The notes under the pieces were generated by a model. That model was not told where the DNA came from, did no database searches, and was given only the letters and a program-made list of their open reading frames with translations. Below, one piece after another: positions 42,872 through 51,226 of a DNA stretch of 55,209 bases; within the stretch, counting starts at the first letter, position 1; each line of letters starts with the position of its first letter. The stretch comes from an uncultured Christensenellaceae bacterium (GTDB lineage: Bacteria > Bacillota > Clostridia > Christensenellales > UBA3700). Where the stretch lies: contig CALWKR010000020.1 in NCBI GenBank assembly GCA_944381315.1, positions 1 to 55,209 of the forward strand, in the 5' to 3' direction. Made by a program: the position numbers and the translations under genes.

Positions 42872-43815
42872 GCCTTCTCCTTTTCCGCTCTTTCGAGGAT
42901 ATCTTTGAGTCCGCGGTATTGCCATGTGAAGATGTCTTTGCGCGTGACTTTCTGCATCGGCTCGATGCCTTTCGCCTCGTCGATGCGTTTGAATATCTTG
43001 TTCCAATTGCCGACATAAGGCAGCATCCAAGTGAACCATCCGAAGATGTGGAACAGCACCTTGTGATCCGCATACTTGCCGGTGTGCGGCTCCAGCGTCA
43101 TGAAGCCGTCATAATTCCTGTTGACGACGAGATCGCGGATCATCTCGTTGTAGCCGCCAAGACCGAGCCCGATCGGGACCTCGACCTTCTCGGGCGAGCA
43201 GTCCTTGATATGATAATAGACGACGTAGTCTTTGAGCATTTGATACGCCATCGGCGCGTTGACTCCGCATTGGATGAAGTTGGACGCGTCATATGCGAGC
43301 TTGAATTGGGGATCGTTGATCTCGCTGTACAATTGCAAGCATCTCTCGGGAGTGTCGCCGTAGATGCGCTTCTCGTTCTCGTGCAAAAGGATGACGTCCT
43401 TGCCTTTGACTCTTTCGAGGAAGCCGCGCAACTTCTTGACGACTTCGGGGAAGTAGGCGTCATAGTCGCCGCCCTGCTTGACTCTGAACGAGAAGATGCG
43501 GATGTACTTGCAACCCATAATCTCGCAGATCTTGACCAGCTCGTCCAGCTTGGTGAGCTGAGCCTCATAGGCGGCGTTGTCGTGCAGCCCTATCTTGCCT
43601 ATCGGCGAACCTATCGACGAAAAGAGTATCCCCGCCTCGTCCAAGCGCGGCTTGATGTCCCTCGCGAACTCCTCCGCGGTGTAGTCGGCGATGTTCTTGC
43701 CGTCGACGACGCGCGGGCACAGATACTTCTCTCCGAACTCCTTGATCAGAGCGATCTGGTCGTCCAGCTTGGAGCTGACCTCATCGTAAAAACCCGATAT
43801 CTTTACCTGTGACAT
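42868..43815 (-). CDS. Xylose-isomerase-like TIM-barrel protein
   Basis: 315 residues. Segments such as KYIRIFSFRVKQG, VILLHENEKRIYGDTPE, FKLAYDASNFIQCG, YYHIKDCSPEKVEVPIG and GFMTLEPHTG contain the Glu/Asp/His/Glu metal ligands of the AP-endonuclease-2/sugar isomerase barrel. Relatives epimerise keto-sugars, dehydrate inosose, or cleave 3-keto-glycosides. It overlaps copy A by four bases and starts 11 bases after copy B ends. An isomerase/epimerase or lyase acting on the product of the adjacent oxidoreductases is the likely role. Confidence 0.9.
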   Translation of the reverse strand: MSQVKISGFYDEVSSKLDDQIALIKEFGEKYLCPRVVDGKNIADYTAEEFARDIKPRLDEAGILFSSIGSPIGKIGLHDNAAYEAQLTKLDELVKICEIMGCKYIRIFSFRVKQGGDYDAYFPEVVKKLRGFLERVKGKDVILLHENEKRIYGDTPERCLQLYSEINDPQFKLAYDASNFIQCGVNAPMAYQMLKDYVVYYHIKDCSPEKVEVPIGLGLGGYNEMIRDLVVNRNYDGFMTLEPHTGKYADHKVLFHIFGWFTWMLPYVGNWNKIFKRIDEAKGIEPMQKVTRKDIFTWQYRGLKDILERAEKEKA

Positions 43816-43826
43816 AATTCCTCCAC

Positions 43827-44978
43827 CTATTTGCTTATTCCGGCTTTGCCGTTCATTTCCTCTTTGATCTTGGCGGCGAGCGCGTCGGCATACGCCCCCT
43901 CGTCGACGGGCAAGCTCACCTTGCCTCCCGACCAATCCGAAAAGTTCATCGCATTGATCATCGACAGCGCGCCCATCCCCTCTTCGCCTCTCGCGACGAG
44001 CAGCGAGGGATCGTGCCTCTCCGCCGCGCGCACGAATGCGCGCAATACCTTGCATTGCTGCCCCATCCGCCAGTCGAACAGATAGTTGTCTATCCCGTAG
44101 AACTTGCGCACGGTGCGATATTTTTTGTCCTCTTTGTTGCCGTAATCGCGCTTGGAACGCGCGTTGATCTCGCTCTCGTCCATTTTGAGCAGCTTGGCGG
44201 TCAGCATGCCCCTCGTGACCGTCAGCAAACCCTTGGTGCCGGCTATCTCCAATCTGTTCACTCCCGGCAGCTCGTGCGTCGACGCGCGGAAAGAACAGTC
44301 AAAGCCGTCGTATCCGAACAGCGCCGTCACGTCGTTCTCGGTCGAGATGTGCCTGCCCACGGTCCTGCACTTGCAGGTGACTTCGGACGGCATGCCGAGG
44401 ATCCACTGCAACAAGTCGAGCTGATGCACGCATTGATTGATCAGCGTGCCGCCGCCCTCTCCCGACCAGCTCGCACGCCAGCCGTTCATGTCATAGTAGA
44501 ATTGCGAGCGGTACCAATCTGTGACCGTGAAGTCCGCGCGCACTATCTCGCCCAGCTGTCCGCTGCCGACGAGCGCCTTGGCTCGGGCATAGAGAGGATT
44601 GGTGCGTTGGTTGTAGACGATCCCGAAAATTACGTCCCCGTGTCGATGAGCGACGTCTATCAGCTGTCTCGCGCTCTGCGCCGTGACGGATATGGGCTTC
44701 TCCACGAGGGTGTGTACGCCTGCCTCTATCGCGTGCGAGCAGATCTCGACGTGCGAATAGTGCGGCGTCGCTACGACGACTGCGTCGGCGGCTCCCGAAT
44801 CTATCAATTCGCGATGATCGGCGAAGGTCTTGACTCCCCACTTGCTCTCGGCTTTGGCACGGACGGACGGATCGATGTCGCAGATCGCGGCAAGCTGCGC
44901 CCCGGGCACTGCTCCCGACGCGAGATTCGCCGCATGGCGCGACCCCATCCTTCCTGTTCCGATGACCGCAACTCTCAT
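43827..44978 (-). CDS. Gfo/Idh/MocA-family oxidoreductase (copy B)
   Basis: 383 residues. Nucleotide-binding start VAVIGTGRMGSRHAANL, EKPIS near 93, YNQRTNPLYARA, WYRSQFYYDMNGWRASW and GEGGGTLINQCVHQLDL. The related features of copy A occur in the same order, indicating common descent. Residues about 265-310 are a basic insert (RSKRDYGNKEDKKYRTVRK) not seen in copy A. It overlaps the stop of the GDPD-like gene by four bases. The sugar substrate cannot be read from the sequence. Confidence 0.93.
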   Translation of the reverse strand: MRVAVIGTGRMGSRHAANLASGAVPGAQLAAICDIDPSVRAKAESKWGVKTFADHRELIDSGAADAVVVATPHYSHVEICSHAIEAGVHTLVEKPISVTAQSARQLIDVAHRHGDVIFGIVYNQRTNPLYARAKALVGSGQLGEIVRADFTVTDWYRSQFYYDMNGWRASWSGEGGGTLINQCVHQLDLLQWILGMPSEVTCKCRTVGRHISTENDVTALFGYDGFDCSFRASTHELPGVNRLEIAGTKGLLTVTRGMLTAKLLKMDESEINARSKRDYGNKEDKKYRTVRKFYGIDNYLFDWRMGQQCKVLRAFVRAAERHDPSLLVARGEEGMGALSMINAMNFSDWSGGKVSLPVDEGAYADALAAKIKEEMNGKAGISK

Positions 44979-45628
44979 TGTTTTTCCTCTTCTTTTTGGC
45001 TCAACTCATATCTTATCGCGGACGCGACCACGGGCAGATTGGTCGTCACGTTGGCGACGCCCCAGCGCATGAATCGCGACAGCTGTCTGTACGAATCGAG
45101 CGTGAACACGGACAACTTCACTCCGTGATCGCGGCAAGCGGCGAGGAAGTCGTCTCTTGCCATATACTTGTTGACGTTGAGTCCTGCGAAGTGCGGATTG
45201 CCCGATTCTTCGAGCGCGCGCTTGATCGCAGGGACGTTCTTGGCGATGTACGGCAGACCCTTGATCTTGTTGAGCCAAGCGTCGCCGGCGGTCAGCACGT
45301 CGCTGTCCGTCAGTCTCACCGCGCCGGTGAAGATGAGATTCTCCTTCACACCGAGCTCTGTCGCGAGATCTATGACGTCGCGGACGAGTCCGCTCATCTT
45401 GAGGTCGCAGTTGATCTTGAGACCGCGCTGTTTGACGATCGCGAACGCCTCGGCGAGAGTGATCTTTTTGCGATACAGGAAGAGCGACGGCAAGTGGCTG
45501 AGATACAAGACGCCTCCGCGCTTGTATACGTCCACCTCGATCGCGTCGGCGTTGTAGGCGCTTATGTTCTCAAAGTACATACGCGAATTCCTGCCGGTGC
45601 CAAGTGCTCCTCCGTGTGCTGTGATCAT
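44975..45628 (-). CDS. Glycerophosphodiester-phosphodiesterase-like TIM-barrel protein
   Basis: 217 residues from the ATG at 45628, with GAGGAG about 12 bases upstream. ITAHGGALG, ADAIEVDVYKR, YLSHLPSL and INCDLK follow the order HRG ... E-x-D ... H-D ... N-x-E-x-K of the GDPD/PI-PLC barrel. The first and second histidines and the EVD pair are kept, but HRG reads HGG, the usual HD reads HLP and the ELK reads DLK. It is shorter than the usual 240-250. It may therefore use another phosphodiester or a non-phosphate substrate. It sits between two oxidoreductases, with a four-base overlap to copy B. Confidence 0.8.
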   Translation of the reverse strand: MITAHGGALGTGRNSRMYFENISAYNADAIEVDVYKRGGVLYLSHLPSLFLYRKKITLAEAFAIVKQRGLKINCDLKMSGLVRDVIDLATELGVKENLIFTGAVRLTDSDVLTAGDAWLNKIKGLPYIAKNVPAIKRALEESGNPHFAGLNVNKYMARDDFLAACRDHGVKLSVFTLDSYRQLSRFMRWGVANVTTNLPVVASAIRYELSQKEEEKQ

Positions 45629-45644
45629 GCTGTCGACGCTCTCC

Positions 45645-46922
45645 TCACTTTTGTATGTCCGGGATCTCGGACATCTCAACCTTTGCGCCGCCGCGGTGTC
45701 TGGACAGTTCCGCAGCGGTGACTATGCGGTGGCTCTCCACCGTATCCTCTATCCAAGTATATTGTCCGTTGGGATCGAGCTTGCCGCGCAGCAGATCCGC
45801 GGTGGCCTTGCTTATCCCCTCGTCGCCGCCGTAATGTCCCTTGATCACGGGGATGATGTTGACGACGATCTTCTTGGTGCGCTTGTCGAACAGCCTCAGC
45901 TCGATGACGCTGCCCCTGTCGTCGGCGATCAGCTCGCCCTTGGTGCCGCGGATCTCGGTGTGGCGATGGTCTTTTTCGTTGAACGCGTTGGCGGTCATCA
46001 CGATCTTGACGCCGTTCTCCATCTCCATATTGACCGTCTGGCAGTCGACGACGTCGTTGTCGCACGCAAAGACGCATCTCGACCACAGCTTGCCGCGCTC
46101 GCCGTTTTTGAGCGCGTCGATGACCGCGTCCTTCTTGGGACTGACGCTGAAAGCATACGTCCCCCACGGGAACTTGTGCGGTCTCAGCCCTCTGCCCACA
46201 TATTGATAGGTGCATTCATAGATGCACTCGTTGCGGTACTTGCAGTCAAAGCAGTTGTCCGCCGCACCCTGCGGCGCGTTGGCGGAATTGAAGAAGGACA
46301 GATCTCCGTACGACGACAGGCTCTTGCACTTGGCTCCGGCGAACCAATAGAGCAAGTCCATATCGTGACAGCACTTGGCGAGCAGCATCGGCGAAGTCTC
46401 CTCTTCGCGGCGCCAATTGCCTCTGACATAGCTGTGACAGAAGTGCCACCACGAGATATGCTCGTCATGCTTGATCAGCTTGATGTCGCCGAGCACGCCT
46501 TGATCGATCAGCTGCTTTATGCGGCGATAGTAGTTGGCATAGCGCAACACATGGCAGACAAGCACTTTTCTGCCGTGCTCGCGCGCATACTTCTCTATCT
46601 CCAAGCACTCCTCGATGTTGGGGCTGACCGGCTTTTCGAGCAACAGGTCGTAGCCGAGCGCGAGCGCCTTCATCGCGTGTCCGTAGTGGTCGCGGTCTTG
46701 AGTTGCGATGACCATGACGTCGGCGACTTTGCCTTGACCGAAAAACTTGTCCTCGTCGACGAAACACTTGTCGTCGGGGACGTGCCAAGCCGTCTTGACG
46801 TTGTCGATCTTGGCTTGATATTTGTCGCAGATCGAGACGATCTGCACGTCGGGGATCGCGTTGAGATGATTGCCGTAATTGCGGCCTCTCGACCCGAGCC
46901 CTATCACCGCGACCTTGTGCAT
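45645..46922 (-). CDS. Gfo/Idh/MocA-family oxidoreductase (copy C, cysteine-rich insert)
   Basis: 425 residues. VAVIGLGSRGRNYGNHL opens the Rossmann fold; EKPVSPN near 95 is the dehydrogenase motif; KCCHDMDLLYWFAG corresponds to the catalytic helix. It is distinct from copies A and B. A striking insert near 225-245 has four spaced cysteines (NCFDCKYRNECIYECTYQY), a possible metal-binding knuckle. The start lies one base after the SDR stop and its ribosome site is inside that gene. It may act on a different sugar position than A and B. Confidence 0.92.
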   Translation of the reverse strand: MHKVAVIGLGSRGRNYGNHLNAIPDVQIVSICDKYQAKIDNVKTAWHVPDDKCFVDEDKFFGQGKVADVMVIATQDRDHYGHAMKALALGYDLLLEKPVSPNIEECLEIEKYAREHGRKVLVCHVLRYANYYRRIKQLIDQGVLGDIKLIKHDEHISWWHFCHSYVRGNWRREEETSPMLLAKCCHDMDLLYWFAGAKCKSLSSYGDLSFFNSANAPQGAADNCFDCKYRNECIYECTYQYVGRGLRPHKFPWGTYAFSVSPKKDAVIDALKNGERGKLWSRCVFACDNDVVDCQTVNMEMENGVKIVMTANAFNEKDHRHTEIRGTKGELIADDRGSVIELRLFDKRTKKIVVNIIPVIKGHYGGDEGISKATADLLRGKLDPNGQYTWIEDTVESHRIVTAAELSRHRGGAKVEMSEIPDIQK

Positions 46923-46923
46923 A

Positions 46924-47757
46924 TCAAACCCCCGAATAGGCGGAGAAGCCTCCGTCGATCGGCACGACGATGCCCGTGACGAATCCCGCCTTGCTGTCGT
47001 CGGTGAGCCATGTCAGCGTGCCGAGGATCTCCTCGGGCTCTCCGAATCTGCCCATCGGAGTGCTCGCGATGATCTTGCGCGCTCTCGCGGTGGGCGCGCC
47101 GTCCTTGTCGAACAGCAAGACGTAATACTGCTTGGTGACAAAGAAGCCGGGCGCGATCGCGTTGACTCTGATCCCCTCTTTGGCAAAGTGAACGGCGAGC
47201 CACTCGGTGAAGTTGCTGACCGCCGCCTTTGCGCCGCTGTAAGCCGGGATGCGCGTGAGCGGACGGAAAGCGTTCATCGAAGAGACGTTGACGATGTTGC
47301 CGCCCCTGCCGACCATATCGGCGGCAAAGACCTGCGTGGTCAGGAAGGTGGCAAGGAAGTTGAGCTTGAACACGAAGTCCACGCCTCCCCCGTCGAGATC
47401 GAAAAAGCTCTTGACGTCGGGATCGTTCATGTCCTTGACGTCGAAGTAGTCGTTGGTCGTCGTCCCCTTGGGATTGTTGCCGCCGGCGCCGTTGATGAGG
47501 ATGTCGGTCAAGCCGAGATCCTTGTTGATCTGCGCCTTTGCCGCGATCATCGTCTCCTTTTCGAGACAATTGACGGCATATGCCTTGGCGATCCCGCCGT
47601 CCGCGACGATCTCGTCGGCGACCTTTTGCGCCGCGTCGAGATTGAGATCGAGCACGGCTACCTTTGCGCCGAGTTTCGCATACTCATTTGCCATCATGCT
47701 GCACAGGATGCCTCCTGCGCCGGTGATGACTGCGACCTTGTCCTTGTAGATATCCAT
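46924..47757 (-). CDS. uxuB: Short-chain dehydrogenase, D-fructuronate/mannonate oxidoreductase type
   Basis: 277 residues. Classical SDR: cofactor loop TGAGGILCS near the start, the NGAGG strand, catalytic Ser in NVSSMNA, and Tyr/Lys in AYSGAKAAV, ending VPIDGGFSAYSGV. The unusual loop GGNNPKGTTTNDYFDVKD matches the SDR-type D-mannonate oxidoreductases of Firmicutes (UxuB/YjmF-like), which replace the longer UxuB of E. coli. It would reduce D-fructuronate to D-mannonate, between UxaC and UxuA, whose genes lie immediately upstream. Confidence 0.88.
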   Translation of the reverse strand: MDIYKDKVAVITGAGGILCSMMANEYAKLGAKVAVLDLNLDAAQKVADEIVADGGIAKAYAVNCLEKETMIAAKAQINKDLGLTDILINGAGGNNPKGTTTNDYFDVKDMNDPDVKSFFDLDGGGVDFVFKLNFLATFLTTQVFAADMVGRGGNIVNVSSMNAFRPLTRIPAYSGAKAAVSNFTEWLAVHFAKEGIRVNAIAPGFFVTKQYYVLLFDKDGAPTARARKIIASTPMGRFGEPEEILGTLTWLTDDSKAGFVTGIVVPIDGGFSAYSGV

Positions 47758-47781
47758 TTTCTCCTCCCTGTGTATGTTATC

Positions 47782-48849
47782 TCACTTTATTGTCGGCACA
47801 TACTCGCCGCGCTGTTTGCCCACTGCTTCGATGATCCCGTCAAGATACATCGCGCCGAGCGCACGGTCGTACAGTCCGTATCCGCCTCTGCCCTCTTCGC
47901 CCCAGATCATGCGGCCGTGGTCGGGTCTGACATAGCCGTCGAACTTGGCGTCATAGAGAGCGTTGACGATCTGATACATGTCGAGGCTGCCTCTTTCGGA
48001 GACGTGTCCGCTCTCTTCGAAGCAGCGGTCGCCCGTGATCTTGACATTGCGCAGGTGGGCGAACGAGATGCGGTCGCCGCACATGCGGATCATATCGGGC
48101 AAGTTGTTGGCAGGATCGACTCCGAGCGATCCCGTGCAGAAAGTCACGCCGTTGAACGGAGTGTCCTCGATCGCGAACATGCGCTTGTAGCTCTCCGCGC
48201 CCGTGATGATGCGCGGCAAGCCGAAGATGCCCCACGGCGGATCGTCGGGATGGATCGCCATGCGCACGCCGTACTCCTCGGCGACGGGGATGACTTCGTG
48301 CAAGAACGTCGCGAAGTTGCTCCACAGCTTCTCTGCGTCGACGTCGGCATATCTGCCCAGCAATTCTTTGAGCCCGTCCTTGGTGTAGCTCTCGTCCCAG
48401 CCGGGGAGACTGAGCTCGCTCTTGACCGGATCGAGCGCGAGCACGGTGTCACGGTCGTATGCGAGCGCATGCGAGCCGTCGGGGAGCTGCTTGGAAAGGT
48501 CGCTGCGCAGCCAGTCGAATACGGGCATAAAGTTGTAGCAAATGCATCTGACGCCTGCGTTGCCGAGACGGCGCACGTTCTCCTTGTAATTGTCGATGAG
48601 CCTTGCGGCGTCGGGGCCGCCCAGCTTGATCTCTTCGTGGACGGGCACGCTCTCGACCACCTCGAACTCCAAGCCCTTCGCCTCGGCAAGGGTCTTGAGC
48701 CTGTTGATGCTCTCGTTGCTCCACACCTCGCCTACGGGGGTATCGTAGACGGCGGAGACGACGCCGGTCATGCACGGGATCTGTCTGATCTCGTCCAGCG
48801 TGATCCTGTCTTTTTCGCCATACCAGCGGAATGTCATCTTGAATGCCAT
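47782..48849 (-). CDS. uxuA: Mannonate dehydratase
   Basis: 355 residues, usual length. It dehydrates D-mannonate to 2-keto-3-deoxy-D-gluconate. Hallmarks: MTFRWYGEKDRITLDEIRQIP, ESVPVHEEIKLG, CYNFMPVFDWLR, RMAIHPDDPPW, FCTGSLGVDPANN and YVRPDHGRMIWGE, with the histidines and acids that bind the divalent metal. The ATG follows the uxaC stop without a gap. It is slightly shorter than the E. coli enzyme, as in other Firmicutes. Confidence 0.97.
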   Translation of the reverse strand: MAFKMTFRWYGEKDRITLDEIRQIPCMTGVVSAVYDTPVGEVWSNESINRLKTLAEAKGLEFEVVESVPVHEEIKLGGPDAARLIDNYKENVRRLGNAGVRCICYNFMPVFDWLRSDLSKQLPDGSHALAYDRDTVLALDPVKSELSLPGWDESYTKDGLKELLGRYADVDAEKLWSNFATFLHEVIPVAEEYGVRMAIHPDDPPWGIFGLPRIITGAESYKRMFAIEDTPFNGVTFCTGSLGVDPANNLPDMIRMCGDRISFAHLRNVKITGDRCFEESGHVSERGSLDMYQIVNALYDAKFDGYVRPDHGRMIWGEEGRGGYGLYDRALGAMYLDGIIEAVGKQRGEYVPTIK

Positions 48850-50229
48850 TTATCTCTCCTCCAAAAGGGCTTTTGCGTTGCCGTAACAGAGCGCGTATGC
48901 GACTTGCTTTGCGGCGTCCGTGCTGCCGTCCGCGTGATCGGCGAGCCAATTGCAGACGACTTGACGATAGTAGTCGTGTCGTGTATAGGACAAGAAACTG
49001 CGGCTGTCGGTCAGCATGCCGACGAGCGAGCAGATGTGTCCGAGCTCTCCGAGCGCGTCGAGCGTCTCGGTCATGCCGCGCTTGTGGTCGCAGAACCACC
49101 AGCTTATCCCGATGTGCACTCCCCTGAACGCGCCTGCAAGCGTGATCAGCGGATAATACGCGATCGGATTGAGCGAATAGATGACGGTCTCGGGAAGAGC
49201 GTGCGCGTCGTTCATCGCGTCGAGCATGCGCCTGACGCTCTCGACGGGAACGGGATCGGCGACACAGTCAAAGCCGCTGTCCGCGCCGAGCTCGCGGAAG
49301 CCCTGCGAGTCGCAATTGCGCGCAACGGACAGGTGCATCTGCATGACCATGCCGCGCGCCGCGTATTCTTTGGCGAGCGCGAGATAGAGCGCGCCTTTGT
49401 AGGCGTCGACGTCCTCCGCGCTCGGAGTCTGTCCCGAAACGAGCTGCGCATATATGCGCGCTGCGCGCTTGTCGTCGGCGATCGCGGACGGGAAGCCCTC
49501 CACTCCGACGTCCGAGAACTTGCATCCGTGCTCGACGAACGTATCCATGCGCGCCGCGACAGCCGCCTTGAACTCGTCCCATGTGTCCACGCTCATGCCT
49601 GCCGCCGCGCCGATCGCGCGAACGTAGTCGGCATATCCCGGCTTGTCTGCTCCGACGAGCTTGTCGGTGCGGAATGACGGCACGACTTTGACGTCGAGAT
49701 CTTTGTCTTCGGCAATGAGTCTGTGCCAATGCAGATCGTCGCACGGGTCGTCAGTCGTCGCGACATAGACGACGCCCGACATCTTCATGAGCTTGCGCGG
49801 CGAGAGTTTTTCTCTCGCGATGACGTCGTTGGCTTTTTGCCAAATGACGTCCGCGTTTTGGGCGTTGAGCTCCTCCGTTATCCCGAAGAAGAAGCCCAGC
49901 TCCGACTTGACCCAATCGCGCATGGGATTTCCGAGCGCGAGTCCGGTCGCTTTGGCGAACGCGCGGAACTTGTCCTTGATGTCCGCGTCGCCGGTGATGT
50001 ATTTTTCGTCTATGCCGAAGCCGCGCATCAGTCTCCATTTGTAATGATCCGCGGCGAGCCACATTTGCCCGATGTCGTCAAACGGCTTGTCCTCAAAGAT
50101 CTCCTTGGGCGAGAGATGGCAATGATAGTCTATGATCGGCAGCGACTGCACGCCGTCATAGAGCTCTCTCGCGAGCGCGTTCTTCAAAATGTCCGCCGTC
50201 TTACCTTTGAACTCTGCCACTTCCGTCAC
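48850..50229 (-). CDS. uxaC: Glucuronate isomerase
   Basis: 459 residues. It isomerises D-glucuronate to D-fructuronate (and galacturonate to tagaturonate). IIDYHCHLSPKEIFED carries the metal histidines; ATTDDPCDDLHWHR, MQMHLSVARNCD and DSRSFLSYTRHDYYR are family segments. The start codon is GTG at 50227-50229. It lies inside the kdgK gene, a 29-bp overlap, so translation is probably coupled by reinitiation. Context strongly supports glucuronate as the natural substrate. Confidence 0.96.
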   Translation of the reverse strand: MTEVAEFKGKTADILKNALARELYDGVQSLPIIDYHCHLSPKEIFEDKPFDDIGQMWLAADHYKWRLMRGFGIDEKYITGDADIKDKFRAFAKATGLALGNPMRDWVKSELGFFFGITEELNAQNADVIWQKANDVIAREKLSPRKLMKMSGVVYVATTDDPCDDLHWHRLIAEDKDLDVKVVPSFRTDKLVGADKPGYADYVRAIGAAAGMSVDTWDEFKAAVAARMDTFVEHGCKFSDVGVEGFPSAIADDKRAARIYAQLVSGQTPSAEDVDAYKGALYLALAKEYAARGMVMQMHLSVARNCDSQGFRELGADSGFDCVADPVPVESVRRMLDAMNDAHALPETVIYSLNPIAYYPLITLAGAFRGVHIGISWWFCDHKRGMTETLDALGELGHICSLVGMLTDSRSFLSYTRHDYYRQVVCNWLADHADGSTDAAKQVAYALCYGNAKALLEER

Positions 50230-51226
50230 CCTGCATGAGTTTGAGCACTTCTGCCTCGGTCACCGCGTTGAAGTCTCCCTCGATCGTATGTTTGAGGCAA
50301 GACGCCGCGACAGCGAATTCGAGCGATCTCGCCTCGTCCCAACCGTTGGACAGTCCGTGGATGAGGCCTGCTCCGAAGCTGTCTCCGCCGCCGACTCTGT
50401 CGACGATGTCGATCTCGTAGTGCTTGCTCGTCAGGACTCCGTGCCTCCCGACGAGGATCGCAGACCAACCGTTGGAGTCCGCATTGTGACTCTCGCGCAG
50501 CGTGAACGCGACAGCTTTGAGCGAAGGGAACTTGGCGAGCAGCTGCGCGCCTATCTCGGAATAGCCGTCCTTGGACAGCTTGCCCGAATCGATGGAACTG
50601 CCCTTGGCTTCGATGCCGAAGACGTCCTTGCAGTCCTCCTCGTTGCTTATCAAATATGTAACGCCGTCGAGCAGCTCCGTCATGACCTTGTTGGCTTTTT
50701 CGCGGCTCCACAGCTTTTTGCGGAAGTTGAGATCGCACGACACGTCGATGCCCTTGCTTCTCGCCTCTTTCATCAATTCGCCGATCATCTTTGCGGCGTT
50801 GTCCGAGATCGCGGGCGTGATGCCTGTCCAATGCAGCCACTTGGCGCCGTCCAGCACCTTGCGCGCGTCATAGTCGGCCTCCGAGATCTCGCTTATCGCG
50901 CTGTGCGCGCGGTCATATATGACTTGCGACGCGCGTTGCGAAAAGCCTTTTTCGCAAAAATATATGCCCATGCGCTCGCCGCCGCGGACGATCTTGTCCA
51001 CTCCGACGCCCCATCCTCGCAGCGTGTTTACGCAGGCGTCGGCAATGGGATTGTCGGGCAGCTTGGTGAAGAACGCCGCGTCGTCGCCGAATTGGGCGAG
51101 CGACACCGCCACGTTTGCCTCGCCGCCGCCGTAGACGGCTTCGTAACTGTCGGTCTGCACGATGCGCTTGTAGCCGGGCGGCTGCAACCTGAGCATGATC
51201 TCTCCTGCGGTGACTATCTTGCTCAT
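50201..51226 (-). CDS. kdgK: 2-keto-3-deoxygluconate kinase
   Basis: 341 residues, PfkB/ribokinase family. TAGEIMLRLQPPG starts the fold, YGGGEANVAVSLAQFG is the sugar-binding glycine segment, and RVGGGDSFGAGLIHGL holds the catalytic aspartate and anion hole. It phosphorylates 2-keto-3-deoxygluconate to KDPG. The ATG at 51226 overlaps the aldolase stop (ATGA), and the gene overlaps uxaC by 29 bp. Confidence 0.95.
   Translation of the reverse strand: MSKIVTAGEIMLRLQPPGYKRIVQTDSYEAVYGGGEANVAVSLAQFGDDAAFFTKLPDNPIADACVNTLRGWGVGVDKIVRGGERMGIYFCEKGFSQRASQVIYDRAHSAISEISEADYDARKVLDGAKWLHWTGITPAISDNAAKMIGELMKEARSKGIDVSCDLNFRKKLWSREKANKVMTELLDGVTYLISNEEDCKDVFGIEAKGSSIDSGKLSKDGYSEIGAQLLAKFPSLKAVAFTLRESHNADSNGWSAILVGRHGVLTSKHYEIDIVDRVGGGDSFGAGLIHGLSNGWDEARSLEFAVAASCLKHTIEGDFNAVTEAEVLKLMQGDGSGRVQR

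Noticed and set aside
41699-44978. GH109-type alpha-N-acetylgalactosaminidase assignment for the Gfo/Idh/MocA proteins
   Set aside because: GH109 enzymes share the fold, but their signal peptides and characteristic N-terminal motif are not seen; the broader family name is the safe one.
46879-49677. 932-codon plus-strand open frame
   Set aside because: Antisense to uxuB, uxuA and uxaC, all of which have intact family signatures.
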